A DNA stretch of 64,000 nucleotides. Source: Rutpela maculata (taxonomy: Eukaryota; Arthropoda; Insecta; Coleoptera; Cerambycidae). This document shows positions 33,331-44,141 of the stretch, piece by piece. The translations under genes and the position numbers were made by a program. The notes under the pieces are model-generated. The model did no database searches. It had not been told where the DNA came from and was given only the letters and a program-made list of their open reading frames with translations. Position 1 is the first letter of the stretch; each line of letters opens with the position of its first letter. The stretch spans positions 23,929,179 through 23,993,178 of the forward strand of contig OW386286.2 of NCBI GenBank assembly GCA_936432065.2, given 5' to 3'.

Positions 33331-34312
33331 TTATCTGTCGGAGCAATTTATTGTAAAGATGGCAAGCATTATATGTATAAAAGATTTTTTGAATTGTGTA
33401 GATATAAACTTAGGAATAGACAATAAATTATTTGACCTTACATCAACAGAGTGAATAGTCAAGTGCGTTGTTAATAATGTTTTTAAGTAAGCAGGTTCAC
33501 CAGTGACTAGTATTTTGTGGACAAAGTTTGCTAAATTCACACATCGTCTCTCTTGCATAGTTAACCAACCCAAATCTTTAATCGCATTTGAGACGGACTC
33601 ATACTTACTAAGACCAAAAACAAACCATGTGCAGGTTCTTTGAACTTTATCAATTTTATTTTGTGTACCTCTATCCAATGCAGGACCATAAACAACATCC
33701 GCATAATTAAATCTACTTAAAATGAGTGAATCACAAAGTATTGCTTTAAGTTCTACTGGAATGGAATCTCTGTAGTTGTATAATAATTTCAATTTTGCAA
33801 AGGAACAGCGTATCAAATTATACATATGGATGTTGTATTTTAATTTGTCATCAAGTATTACCCCAAGATTCTTACATGATTTTTTAATTTCTTTATGTTA
33901 TTAAAATTTCTTGAAATGTTTTGTTTTCTTAACCGCTTCTCAAGTCACCAAAGTAACTCCTTGAAAATCCAGAATGATTTGGTGTTAGGTAAAGAGAAAC
34001 GAGGCCCTGCAGCTTATAGTGAAGTCCGAACCACTTCTTGGGGAAAATGTTATAATTAAAATTATTTCGCGATGAGCAGGGATTGAACCTGCTTCGCTAG
34101 GTACGCCAGTATGCAAGCTAGATGCGCTAAACCACTGAGCTACCGTCCCCTAATTGTTAATAATGATTGGTATATCTAAATTTCTTGCTTTTATTACGTT
34201 TTTTCTGCTCCCAAAGTATATTACACAGGACTTACTAATGATTATGGTCTTGAGCAGAATCTTCCAATATGTCCTTTGTAAGTTTAGTTGGCTAATTAGA
34301 AAACGTATATTT
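33331..34312 (-). pseudogene. Jockey/CR1-like LINE C-terminal coding region, split by a SINE
   Basis: Minus strand. The upstream part (34312-34153) reads LISQLNLQRTYWKILLKTII then ISKSCVIYFGSRKNVIKARN and LDIPIIINN. After the SINE at 33908-34150 the frame resumes near 33890 as KKSCKNLGVILDDKLKYNIH, then MYNLIRCSFAKLKLLYNYRD, LSRFNYADVVYGPALDRGTQ and QRTCTWFVFGLSKYESVSNA, and ends at 33331. This is the region after the RT catalytic box and the 'thumb' of the pol protein. Apart from the SINE the frame is almost intact, so the LINE copy is fairly young. Confidence 0.8.
33908..34150 (-). mobile_element. tRNA-derived SINE inserted in the LINE frame
   Basis: Minus strand head GGGGACGGTAGCTCAGTGG (A box) and GCAGGTTCAATCCCTGC (B box, perfect 5-bp T stem) resemble an Ala/Ile-type tRNA, but the anticodon and acceptor stems do not pair, so it is not a tRNA gene. 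A body of about 165 bases follows, ending in an A-rich tail AAGAAAACAAAACATTTC near 33908. Imperfect flanking copies (ATTGTTAATAAT at 34153-34164 and ATGTTATTAAAAT at 33895-33907) are a plausible decayed target duplication. Confidence 0.75.
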
Positions 34313-34375
34313 AAGGTAACCTTCAGGAACTTCTGAACCTTTCAAACCAAAAGGAGTTCAAAATTCGTATCAGTT

Positions 34376-34720
34376 CCATATGAACCTCGGTTTACCCGTG
34401 GCTCAAGCAGGACTTTAAAAAAAATAGATATGACAGTTATTCATTCATTGGGAAATAATTTACAGCAACTTTTAGGCAACCCAAAGAATAAAATTGCATG
34501 AAACTAAAGGTCCGTTATTTACGAAATTAGTTATGAGGGTTGTAACTTGAAGTATGTTAGGCAAACTAAACATTTAATTTTAACAAGATTTAAGGAATAT
34601 ATGACTCACCTCAAAAGTGGAAAAACTAATGTCACAAAATCGATATCAATAACTTAACGTTAATTAGAACAACATACAGAACAAATAGCAGACAGCTGGA
34701 TGCTTTTGAAAGCTTGCAAC
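34376..34720 (+). pseudogene. Penelope-like element fragment with GIY-YIG endonuclease
   Basis: Reads VPYEPRFTRGSSRTLKKIDM, LGNNLQQLLGNPKNKIA, then VIYEISYEGCNLKYVRQTKH LILTRFKEY and HLKSGKTNV. This matches the end of Penelope-like pol (the ...LRNLLGNPKDKI linker) followed by the GIY-YIG core, where IYEI and YVRQT correspond to the GIY and YIG motifs and R in TRFKEY is the catalytic Arg. Stops lie between the parts and the C-terminus after 34650 is frameshifted. The intact enzyme would nick DNA for template-primed reverse transcription. Confidence 0.7.
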
Positions 34721-34724
34721 ATTT

Positions 34725-35475
34725 TTTATGCCTAATGCAAAAAGATGTCACTTGCGTATGGCAGCTAGTTTATTTCGGAGAGGAGCAAAAAGAGGAGTGA
34801 GTAAATGAGTAAACACAGATAAGCAAAAGGGGGCGCCACTTGGCCAATAATAAGTTTAGAAGTGAAATTTTCTCAGCCAAGAACCAAAATTTTAGCTGGC
34901 ATATGATATGCGATGAAAAGTATTAAAGCTCGAACTATTATTAGTTCTAACTATGGTAACAAACTATTAATCATAAAATTTTAACAAATACTAGGAGAGT
35001 AACAAGAAATTTGAGTACTTAGACATCGACAATATTTATTAAAAATACCCAACACTTAAGATTAAATATATTAGCGATTCAAATTGAAATTTCAACCAAA
35101 AAATGCTTGTATATGAGTTTAAGTATGTAACAGAGTGTCGTGCCTTTCTCGCTAATAAATGTACTAAAAGAGCTACTTATGTGAGGTAAAAAGTTGACAA
35201 CAGAACTAAACTATCCTCCTACTACGTTATGCGCAATGCCTAAGCAGCCCATGGTACCATGTTTGACATTTATAGTGACATGCTCACAAAAAATTAATTT
35301 TAATGTACTTGAAATCGAACTGAAAGTTCACAACTTATGATTTGATTAATGATTTAATATTGTAAAAAAATTTAATTAAATTGATGTCACATAAAGTTTA
35401 CTAAATGAGTGGCTCAAAGCCGTTGCAAGATTATTACAGAAAGGTTAATAAAGAAAAAAACCTTGTAAATTCCTG
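34725..35475. other. Unassigned AT-rich DNA
   Basis: No recognisable coding or repeat structure; it may include more decayed Penelope sequence. Confidence 0.3.
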
Positions 35476-35480
35476 CAGTC

Positions 35481-35587
35481 CGGCGAGATTCTGAGTCGTC
35501 CTCTTTGATCCTAAAGCACATCTCCCAGCACTTCAGTGTCTTCGTGCGACTTCTCCCCACAATTCCAGAGAACAGCTGCTACTCCAG
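35481..35587 (+). other. Candidate noncoding exon-like block
   Basis: A GC-richer block starting after CTGCAG and ending at CCAGC|GTAAGTGC, a strong donor sequence. The sequence inside is not open in a convincing frame. It may be a leader exon or a repeat fragment. Confidence 0.2.
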
Positions 35588-35813
35588 CGTAAGTGCCCCC
35601 GGATCAACGTGAATAATTTCATCACAGTGAGTTACAGGATAGTGCGAACCAAGACCAATTAAACAAGCCAGCACGAGGTGCTTCCAAGAGGATCAACATA
35701 ACCAATAATAAATGCAAGTGTTTTTTCAGAGTAAATCACTAGATTCAAACACTCTCCATAGAGAGCATTACTCAACAAAAAAAACCTCCACTTGAACATT
35801 CAGCTAAATACAA

Positions 35814-36038
35814 CTTTCTAAACACTCTGAATATTTGCGGCAAGAGGTAGAACAAGAGGACACGCTAGGATATCATCCATCCAAGAAATATTACTTTGGC
35901 TGCGATGCCACCAAAATTCCTCCAAAAAGACAAGCGTGTCCGCAGTTTTTCGCAAGAAGGTCGTCTTCAGGCAATTTGCCCAGCGTTGCCAACATAAAAC
36001 TAGTTACGAAAAATTCCTCTACTCCCATTGACAAATGA
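35814..36038 (+). CDS. Unidentified short ORF
   Basis: Open for about 75 codons, ending TGA at 36036-36038: HSEYLRQEVEQEDTLGYHPS, KKYYFGCDATKIPPKRQACP, QFFARRSSSGNLPSVANIKL. Composition (about 43% GC, mixed residues, KIPPKRQ basic patch) is more protein-like than its surroundings. There is no in-frame ATG at the start, so it would have to be an exon or an old element fragment. I recognise no domain. Confidence 0.25.
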   Translation, partial: LSKHSEYLRQEVEQEDTLGYHPSKKYYFGCDATKIPPKRQACPQFFARRSSSGNLPSVANIKLVTKNSSTPIDK

Positions 36039-36039
36039 A

Positions 36040-37230
36040 ACGTGTTACCCTAACTTTAGGAACATAAGAGGAGTAAATTCCATAGACAGAAACTAATAAA
36101 TGAATAAATAAACCTAATTTAGTTATACACCTTTAAAATAACATCTCAAATTATCAAATAGAAACGTTTGCAGTATGCAACACGCCGTACCGTCAAGATA
36201 CAAGTTGGTTGCCTACCTACTTAGTCCCTGAAAATAAATAGTGGTTTTGTTTAGGCAGCACTGAATCAATTTTAAAAACAAATTACTAGAAATTAGAGTA
36301 ATAGCCTTTAAAATGCTATAAGCTTAGAATTTGCAAAATGTAGAAATAGTACGAAGAATGGCAAAGAGCTTATTCCAACTAGTGCGCTTTATAGGTAGGA
36401 ATGACAGAATTAGTTGAGTCTGTTCAACCAATTATTTTCGTATAAACATAGGAACATTTTTAGTTGTACTTTAGTTTTAATCGACTCCAGATGACGCCAA
36501 CATTGTTGGCGAAACGCGCGTTGAGTAATAGAGTTTTGGTGTTTGTGAAAACTATTTCATAGACAGCGTCACATCGAAGGTTCCACCCCCCCCCCCCCCC
36601 CCGAGCTCCTCCATTTTTAAAATTTTTGAAGTCGGAAAGCACTATCAGCAATCATTTTCTACAACTTTATCAAAATAATCATGTCTTTAACTACTACTTA
36701 GATTTAAGCCATATACGCAATTCGTCTCATCACACATAAGACAAAACATTTGAAACTTTGCAGACTACTGAAATCCCACTTACCAAGTACTTGCACCACG
36801 AGGAATTGTTAACACGCTAATTTAATTTAGGAATATCGATTTCCTTCGTCGTTTCCTGGATAGTTAAATAACGAAATGGTTTGTGTCGTATTGAGGACGT
36901 CGTACAACAGGTCTGGGACGTTGTGTCTTCAGTTATGTGCCTCCGTGTAGCTACAAGGGAGATGTAACAGCGTAGATATGCTGAAATAATTACATTAGTT
37001 CTGTCTTACTATTGTTCCGATTCACCCGAATATAAAGATCTACAGCGATGTGTCTGTGTAGTTTCTATGAAAACATTAAATTTACTGCCGACAAGATGGT
37101 AATAGAACATTACAGCAAACAAATTACATTTACACCGCTAACTAAAGCACTAAAGTTTCTTTGCAATCGGTATTGTTTTATTTTCGGTACAGTTGTATTG
37201 TTTTAATGATTTACAACTGAAAATACTGTC
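36040..37230. other. Unassigned; contains a 17-base poly(C) run
   Basis: C run at 36586-36602. No gene or element recognised. Confidence 0.4.
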
Positions 37231-37760
37231 ATACATTGGCGATTAATCCATATTTGGAAAGGGTATAGCCGGATGAGTTAGGAAAACGTGCCCCTTCACT
37301 TACTTAGCTAAAATGGCTTCCAGATGATGCAGTTTATATACTATATTACACGGTAAAAATTTCAACCCTCTACTACCCCTACGAAGGTGGAAAAAAAATA
37401 ATATGTCCTTAACTATTATATTTTTTTTCTCGGCTTCTATGCAACCGATCGATTTGAAATTTGGCACGAGTATTGCCTGCATAGAGATAACTTACTCCAA
37501 AAAATAAAGTCATTTTACGACCATTTTAACCATAGGAAAAAAAATATAAATTGTTTTTAGAGGACAAAAGGGTGGCTACCCTTTGTGGTACAATCACGAT
37601 TCTATGATATATTATGTCTCGACACTTCGTAATTATCATACTAAATTGTCAGATTTTTGCTGTGGTGGAACAATATGAAAAAAAATAAAATTGGGTAAAA
37701 TAAAATATTTACACATGCCTCTTAGTTGTAACAGTTAATACTTATAGCCTTACAAGGTAT

Positions 37761-38286
37761 TGTTGCATATCTACAACCGACCGAGGGGGTGCGATGTTGC
37801 CAAGTCTTTTTCCCCAGACGCACGGAAATTCGGCACAACCTGGCAATACCGCTTCTGGAGGTCCCAGGGGCGAAGTATTAACTCTCTAGGACCTCAAATA
37901 ACCGAGATACCCCTTCTTCCCCCGTCAATCATCGGACTTCACCATCACCGTTCATCGCCGAGCGATAATAAGCCGAAAGAATCCCGCGGAATAGACTAGA
38001 GAATCTAGAATAGAATGTCTAAGAGTTTCTGGCAGCTTCGAAATAGGTATTTAAAAGACGAACAGCCGCCACAGAAGTCAGTTTCTTACAGAACGTTAGC
38101 GAGATGAGAAGCAAGAGTCCCAGGCGAACCGAGGCGATTAGCATTCGAGTGCGATTGTCGAGTACCTATTACTGTGTGTAAATAGTAGTTGTTTTAAGTA
38201 ATTTCAGTTGTATTTAAGTATTAAATAAAGTTTATTTAAGAAGAAAAAGTATCACGTATCGAAAAGAACCCACCAGAGGCGTAACA
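37761..38286 (+). mobile_element. Solo LTR (Gypsy-like), left arm
   Basis: 526 bp from TGTTGC to GTAACA, flanked by GTAT at 37757-37760 and 38287-38290, a perfect 4-bp duplication. It contains TTAAATAAAGTTT (AATAAA polyadenylation signal, about 38222), as expected near the R region. There is no internal retroelement sequence, so it is a solo LTR, normally left by recombination between the two LTRs. A 4-bp duplication fits Gypsy- or Copia-like elements. Confidence 0.75.
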
Positions 38287-38501
38287 GTATATTTACAGTG
38301 AGAGAGTTTATAGGCTATATTTACAAGTTTGGAGTGAATTTTAGATGTCGTAATGCGACAGTAATTAAAAAGAACATCATTCGTTGCTAAACTTTTCCCT
38401 AAAATTGAAAAGTGGCTTTTGTCTTCGACACTTTGAATAATTTTGTGTGGTCCCTTCAGTTTGCGCAACCACTTTTCACATCCAATAAATTTTTCTGCCA
38501 T
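38232..38501 (-). other. Unrecognised 89-codon frame across the palindrome centre
   Basis: Reads MAEKFIGCEKWLRKLKGPHK then IIQSVEDKSHFSILGKSLAT and NDVLFNYCRITTSKIHSKL over the spacer and continues into the left-arm LTR. The part in the spacer (about 38343-38501) has a protein-like composition and may be a fragment of the element that carried the arms. I do not recognise it. Confidence 0.25.
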
Positions 38502-38614
38502 GCTGATAGTTACAAAAAGTTATTTTTGCAAAAATTGACTAGTTAAAAGTCACATTTATTAAAATTCACTCCAAACTTGTAAATAGCCTAGAAACTCTTT
38601 CACTATAAATATAC

Positions 38615-39560
38615 TGTTACGCCTCTGGCGGGTTCTTCTCGATACGTGATAATTTTTCTTCTTAAATACAACTACAACTACTATTTACACACAGTAATAG
38701 GTACTCGACAATCGCACTCGAATTCTAATCGCCTCGGTTCGCCTGGGACTCTTGTTCCTTATCTTGCTAACGCTCTGTAAGAAACTGACTTTTATGGCGG
38801 CTGTTCATCTCTTAAATATCTATTTTGAAGCTTTCAGAAACTCTTAGACGTTCTATTCTAGATTCTCTAGTCTATTCCATGGGATTCTTCTGGCTTATTA
38901 TCGCTCGGCGATGAACGGTGATGGTGAAGTCCGATGATTGACGGTTATTTGAGGCGTTAGAGAGTTAATACTTCGTCCCTAGCACAGGGGCCACAAAACA
39001 AACCAGATGTTTCACTTAATAGTATTCCCTATGTAACTAGTTTCATTTTTGTCATGTGACGTATACCTGCCAGGATTCTGCGCAGAAGACATAAACAGAG
39101 GAACCTTGCGGTTGACATGGAAGTTAAAACCAGCGAGGGAGTGTTTAGTACTGAAATCTCAGAGACGGAAGTCGTCATCAGCTACACCTTATTTTGGAAT
39201 GTGGTGTATTGTATTGAAGGTTAGAGTTGTTATTGTTTTACATTTAAGTGATTTTTTGAGTATTTATTAGGTGACTTTTAATTATTGTTACGTATCAAAA
39301 GCTCCCTCCTGTGACTCTATACTCACTGGTTAAGACTGATTGGTATAATGCGCAGATCACCGCACAAATTGGTACCTGCCTGGAGTGGATTCATTATCTA
39401 AACCATGATACGTCATAAGTGCAACATCTGGTTTGTTTTAATCTGTACCTCTGGGACTTCCAGAAACGGTATTGCCAGATTGTGCCGAATTTCCGTGCGT
39501 CTGGGGAAAAAGTAAACTTGGCAACATCGCACCCCCGCGGTCGGTTGTAGATATGCAACA
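38615..39560 (-). mobile_element. Solo LTR, right arm, interrupted by a small element
   Basis: Inverted copy of the left-arm LTR, TGTTACGCC (38615) to ATGCAACA (39560), with the matching flanks ATAC at 38611-38614 and 39561-39564. About 440 bp at roughly 38995-39443 have no counterpart in the left arm. Confidence 0.75.
38995..39443. mobile_element. hAT-like MITE nested in the right-arm LTR
   Basis: Begins CAGGGGCCACAAAACAAACC and ends, read inverted, CAGAGGTACAGATTAAAACA; after a short difference both share AACAAACCAGATGTT and CACTTA. Comparison with the left-arm LTR shows it as extra DNA. CAG(G/A)GG-type ends suggest hAT, but I could not find an 8-bp duplication, so the class is tentative. 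Confidence 0.6.
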
Positions 39561-40199
39561 ATACCTTGTAAGGCTATAAGTATTAACTGTTACAACTAAG
39601 AGGCATGTGTAAATATTTTGTTTTACCCAATTTTATTTTTTTCCATATTGTTCCACCACAGCAAAAAAATTTAGTATGATAATCACGAAGTGTCAAGACA
39701 TAATATATCATAGAATGGTGATTGTACCACAAAGGGCGGCCACCCTTTTGTCCTTGAAAAAAAAGTTTATATTTTTTTTCCCATGGTTAAAATGATCGTA
39801 AAATGACCTTATTTTTTGGAGTAAGTTGTCATAATATTTGTATACATATTATGCGTATATGCACTTTTTCCTTGTGTGTGATTAGATTTCAATAAACTAG
39901 TCTTAAGTAAACCGTGTATGATTTCACAAAGTTATCTCCATGCAGGCAATACTCAAATTTCAAATCGATTGGTTGCATAGAAGCCGAGAAAAAAAATATA
40001 ATATTTAAGGATATATTTTTTTTTCCACGTTCGTAGGGATAGTAGAGGGTTAAAATGTTTACCGTGTAATATATTCTATAAACTTTCATCATCTGGAAAC
40101 CATTTTAACTAAGTAAGTGCGGGGGTACATTTCCCTAACTTATCCTGGTATACTCTTTTCAATATCAACCAATGACGCCAGTCTTATACCGATTGTTTC

Positions 40200-40250
40200 A
40201 ATTATGATATGGTGATATGATGATATGATGATGATGATATGATATTATAT
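40200..40250. repeat. GATATGATGA-type simple repeat
   Basis: Irregular ATGATGATATG repeats just outside the palindrome. Confidence 0.7.
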
Positions 40251-40379
40251 GAACATGATAGCCAGTGAAACTCCATTTTTGGAGATCATTCCTGCACTCA
40301 AATGTCGTTGTTACAAAATAATTATTATGGCGGCAAATTAATTAACCAGAAATGCCTATCAAGCAGGCACCTCAGTCAT

Positions 40380-42685
40380 TACATGTGTATGCACAAATGA
40401 CATAAAGCTACATATAATGACAAGTTAAACACATTCGCTCTGGGAAAATATAAGTAAAAGATATACTGGGGGCATACAAAGAAGTTGGTATACAAGACAC
40501 TGGTGAACTCCGTGGAACAATTGAGGCAAGATACTTTTTTTGAGATATAAAGACGGTTTATGATAGTGTAGGTACACTCCAGAAACAGATACCATAACTT
40601 TTCATTATATAAGTTAATTAATTGTTGTTTATTTAAAATTATCTTCATATTTCTAAGTAAGAAATTGATTGAACTCAGAAACAAAAAAATCGTAATGAGT
40701 TTTCCAGTTGAGACATTCATCTATATGAATTCCTAAAAACTAATACCACCAGTACCATCGTTTTCAATGTTACAATTATTAATATTAACCATTAGAGTAT
40801 CACACTTTTTTTGCCCGTAGTGAAATCTAATTATTTGTGTTTTCTTTGCATTGAAATGTAAATAATTCTGACTGAACCAACTCCAGACATTTTCTAAAGT
40901 TTTGTTTATGCCTAAATGTAAATTTTATCAAACAATTGGTTTGAGATAAAAGTTTTTCCTAATGCAGACTAATGAGATTTTTTTCCTTATAGGCTGCGGT
41001 GCCAGAGACCCCGGCGTACTGAAGCTTAAGCTTCCCATAGTCTCGTTATCCCATTAATCCCGTTCCTCTCCAAAAGGAAAGAATACGATCAATAGGAGCT
41101 CTGGCTATTTCTTCTATGAAATCCTCCCAGCCACCAAGGCTGGGCATTCACATAGTATGTGGTGAAAAGTTTCCTCATCCTCACCACACAGCCTTCATTC
41201 CGTATTATCCTTCACACCTATATTGATTAGGTGTCTATTTAGTGTGCAGTGTCCTGTTAAGATTCCCACTGCACATCTCAGCTATTTTCTACTCAGCTTT
41301 AGCAATTCGTTAGTCTTTGTCTTGAAGGGCCCGCCAGTGATGAGCATACGTGACTGTCTCATCCCCGGCGCCCCGGTCCAATACAAGTTATGTTTCCTCT
41401 TGCGGTATTGTATGGTATCCCCCAGGATGGCTCGGGTCCCATCAAGGCTGTTTTGCGCCTTCTTTGGCCAGTTTATCTGCTTTTTCGTTGCCTTCATTGT
41501 CCTGGTGTCCTCGCGACCACTCCAGTTATATACTGTTGTGTTCCGCCAGTTTCACCAGGGGCTCAAGGCAGTCCTTTACCGTTTTGGAACGCATCTCTAC
41601 TGCATTGAGAGCTTTGAGATCTGCTTGACTGTCAGTGATGATGCGGATTCTTTTGTCAGTATATAACCTCCGTATCATGTCTTGTGCATAGATTTCTATA
41701 GGCGTGACTTCTGCTTGGAACACCGTTGCGGTGCTGCCCAGGTTCAGACTAATATCTGTCCCTTGGTCCCCCGTAACACCTGCTCCAGTACTTCTTGACG
41801 TTTTTATTCATCAGTATACCATATGGTATCATTTGGATGTCTTCGTAGTTGCCTTATTCCTTCCTATCGGGTATGTATACCCTGAAGGTTTCTGTGAAGT
41901 TGTGGCTTGTGCCGATTCTATCTGACTGCATATCCAGTAGTCGATTTTTTCCTATTTGTTGGAATATTTCAGTATGGAATCCTATTCTTGGAAATGTCCC
42001 ATGTCCGTTTGTTTTCAGTCTGTACGCCGCTAACAGTGCCTCACTCTCCACATCTAAATGTAGTGGGGGCAGGCAAAGTAGTGCTTCCGTGGCTGCGGTG
42101 GCCGTTGTTGACATTGCTTCCGTTATGCCTAGACAAGCCAGTTTTTGTACTTTTCGTAGTTTTCTCATTACCTCCCTTTTCCAGCTTCATGCCACCAGAT
42201 CATGGAGGCATATGAGGGAGACTAATGAGATTACTTATAAGGTAAATAGTATAATGTAAAGAACGGAGCCTTGCGGTATGCCCATATATACTAAAGAAAG
42301 ATCAGAATTAACCCCATTTACGGAATCAACACATATTGTCTCCGAAAATGTATAAAAGAAGATATCCAATTCAAAGGAACACCCTGCATACCGTAATCGT
42401 AAAGTTTATTGAATAAATTGTCATTATCTACGCAGTCAAATGCCCTACTGAGGTCACAGAAAACAAGACATTCGCCTGCATCAATACATCTGATAACTTC
42501 ATCGTAAAAGGAATGTGTAGCAGTTATGCTAGAGATTCCAGAGCGAAAACCGTTGGTTATTAAATAAAATGTTTAATTATTTGTCAAATGATTTAAGTAT
42601 GCATACTCAAAAACCTTTGAAAAGCTTAAGGGGGCGGTAACCGGTAATTGGCTTTGGGTCAATCTGTGTATTACAGTATTTAGGG
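40380..42685 (-). pseudogene. Jockey/CR1-like LINE, split by a LOA-like LINE
   Basis: Minus strand. The upstream piece (42685-42233) reads DPKPITGYRP, CILKSFDK, then FRSGISSITATHSFYDEVIR, CIDAGECLVFCDLSRAFDCV and NKLYDYGMQGVPLNWISSF (RT motifs 1-4). The downstream piece (40965-40380) reads SQNYLHFNAKKTQIIRF, FLGIHIDECLNWKTH and a frameshifted C-terminus. Between them sits the insertion 40980-42218. The catalytic (Y/F)ADD stretch is not visible; it may have been deleted. Multiple stops and shifts mean it is dead. Confidence 0.7.
40966..42232 (-). mobile_element. 5'-truncated LOA-like LINE insertion with 14-bp duplication
   Basis: Flanked by AGACTAATGAGATT at 40966-40979 and 42219-42232, exact copies. 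Minus-strand coding runs from the C-terminal RT thumb, MRKLRKVQKLACLGITEAMS (42168) and LCLPPLHLDVESEALLAAYR, through RNase H (MFQAEVTPIEIYAQDMIRRL near 41723, ITDSQADLKAL, then KKQINWPKKA) to a CCHC-type end RLCGEDEETFHHILCECP (about 41200-41150, first Cys lost). The 3' end is a T run at 40980 on the plus strand. 5' truncation plus a duplication is the signature of target-primed reverse transcription. Stops and shifts are present. Confidence 0.8.
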
Positions 42686-42689
42686 TTCC

Positions 42690-43285
42690 ATCGTGTTATT
42701 TCGTTTCTTGATATATGCCGAAATACGCAGACACTTTCAGTTTTTGCAGCTACCTTAGACTGAAAAATGATATTTTTCTTTGCAGTGGAATTTCTAAATC
42801 ACATTGGAATTTCATGAAAAATAATTTTTCTTCATAAAAGAATTTAAGATATTTTCCAGAAGACGCTTGTAAAGTATCTGCAGCTCTATGTTAAATTAAG
42901 GAATCCCTAAAGTAATTAGTTTAGTAAAAACTGTAATTTTTCAAGTCCAATAATCTAATAACTGATTGACCGAGCCAACTTAGCAATTAAATTTATTTTT
43001 TCCAATTGAAATTTAAAATTCTTTTCGCTAAAAATACCTATTTCAATTATAATAATAAATTGAACACAGTAATCTTGTTTCAAGGTACGAATAGAAATAA
43101 AATAATAAATTAGCATCTTGATTGGTAAATTGATTGAAATATCATTAGATGTTTACGATGTTATATTTAGACTATTCAAAGCGTTCTATTTTTTTTTCTT
43201 TTTAGCATTAATACTATTTTTTATTAAAACGGAATTTATATGAACTTTTTTCTCAGCTAATTACTACAGTATAATTTCATAATTA
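42690..43285. other. Unassigned AT-rich DNA
   Basis: No recognisable content. Confidence 0.35.
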
Positions 43286-43450
43286 GTTATGAAGGGTGTC
43301 CCAGAATGAGGGTAAAAATTAAAGGGCATGTGGCACTTATCAAAAAGTAACAAGAAAGATGCTCTCTTTAAGATTTTACAGCACTTTAAATGCGAAAAAT
43401 AGAAATGTATTTATCGTATGGTTTACATGGTCTAGCATAATAAAACAAAA
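43286..43450. other. Possible mariner-type terminus and short unassigned segment
   Basis: AGGGTGTCCCAGAATGAGGG near 43293 resembles mariner ends of the TACAGGGTGTCCC type, but no transposase or second end is nearby. Confidence 0.25.
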
Positions 43451-44141
43451 CGCTGCCCAAGGAATCACTACTTTCACATCCAGATTTGGTACCCAAGTAT
43501 CTCACAACGAAAAAAATTTGTATGTGGAAATAATTATTTATTGAACTTAATATAAGGTATAATATTTGAAATCTCCTTCCTCAAAAGCCCACAAAACGAT
43601 ATCCCACATCGGTAATGAGGTGGAGGTAGTGATAGAGGGGTTGTAGTGGGGATGGATGAAGTAGAAACAATATTTTGGGGCCTTTGGTTCTTGTACACAC
43701 ACTAAATCACAATTTTTTTTACTCCCTTTTATAATGAGGTAGGGGTAGTAATGGGGGTAGTTAATGCCAAAATTTTTTTGAGACATTGTCTTCTGTTGTA
43801 TATACTAAATATCAATTTTATGGACTCTTACCTGCTTTATTTACCCTCATTTACCCCAATTTACCCCCCAACCCTTCAACGGAATAAGATGAAAATATAA
43901 TATAGTTCCAGATCTCACTATAATACATACGTGTACCAAATTTCAAGTCAATATCTTAAACGATTCCAGAGTAACCGTGCACGCAAAAAGTTGATAGACC
44001 GACAGACAGACCGACACAGACGGAATTTTTTTTACTCAAACTTCAAATCTCGACATTTCATGGCATTCTAAGCCTATTTGAACAATAAAAATTTATGTTT
44101 TTTTTGTCGTTACTATACTTACTTCCACTGGATGTGGAAGT
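43451..44141 (-). mobile_element. Helentron-like element, complete copy
   Basis: Begins CGCTGCCCAAGGAATCAC and ACTTTCACATCCAG, and ends CTTCCACTGGATGTGGAAG. The GACA tract is short here (about 43991-44020), so tract length varies between copies. It abuts the 3' part of a LINE on its right side. Confidence 0.8.

Larger units (their letters stand above)
37232..40175. repeat. 2.9-kb imperfect palindrome
   Basis: The left arm (about 37232-38342) is repeated in inverted orientation at about 38561-40175; the right arm is longer because of an insertion. Matching landmarks: GAGTTAGG/CCTAACTTATCC at the tips, the block CGGCTTCTATGCAACCGATC near 37431 versus GATTGGTTGCATAGAAGCCG near 39967, and AAGTTTGGAGTGAATTTT versus its inverse at the centre. 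The spacer is 38343-38560. The arms differ at many bases, so the structure is old. Each arm contains the same solo LTR. Confidence 0.85.

Noticed and set aside
34070..34150. A functional tRNA gene on the minus strand
   Set aside because: A and B boxes and the T stem are good, but the anticodon and acceptor stems do not pair and a SINE body follows.
36460..36651. Glycine-rich frame
   Set aside because: The glycines come from a 17-base C run, an unreliable homopolymer.
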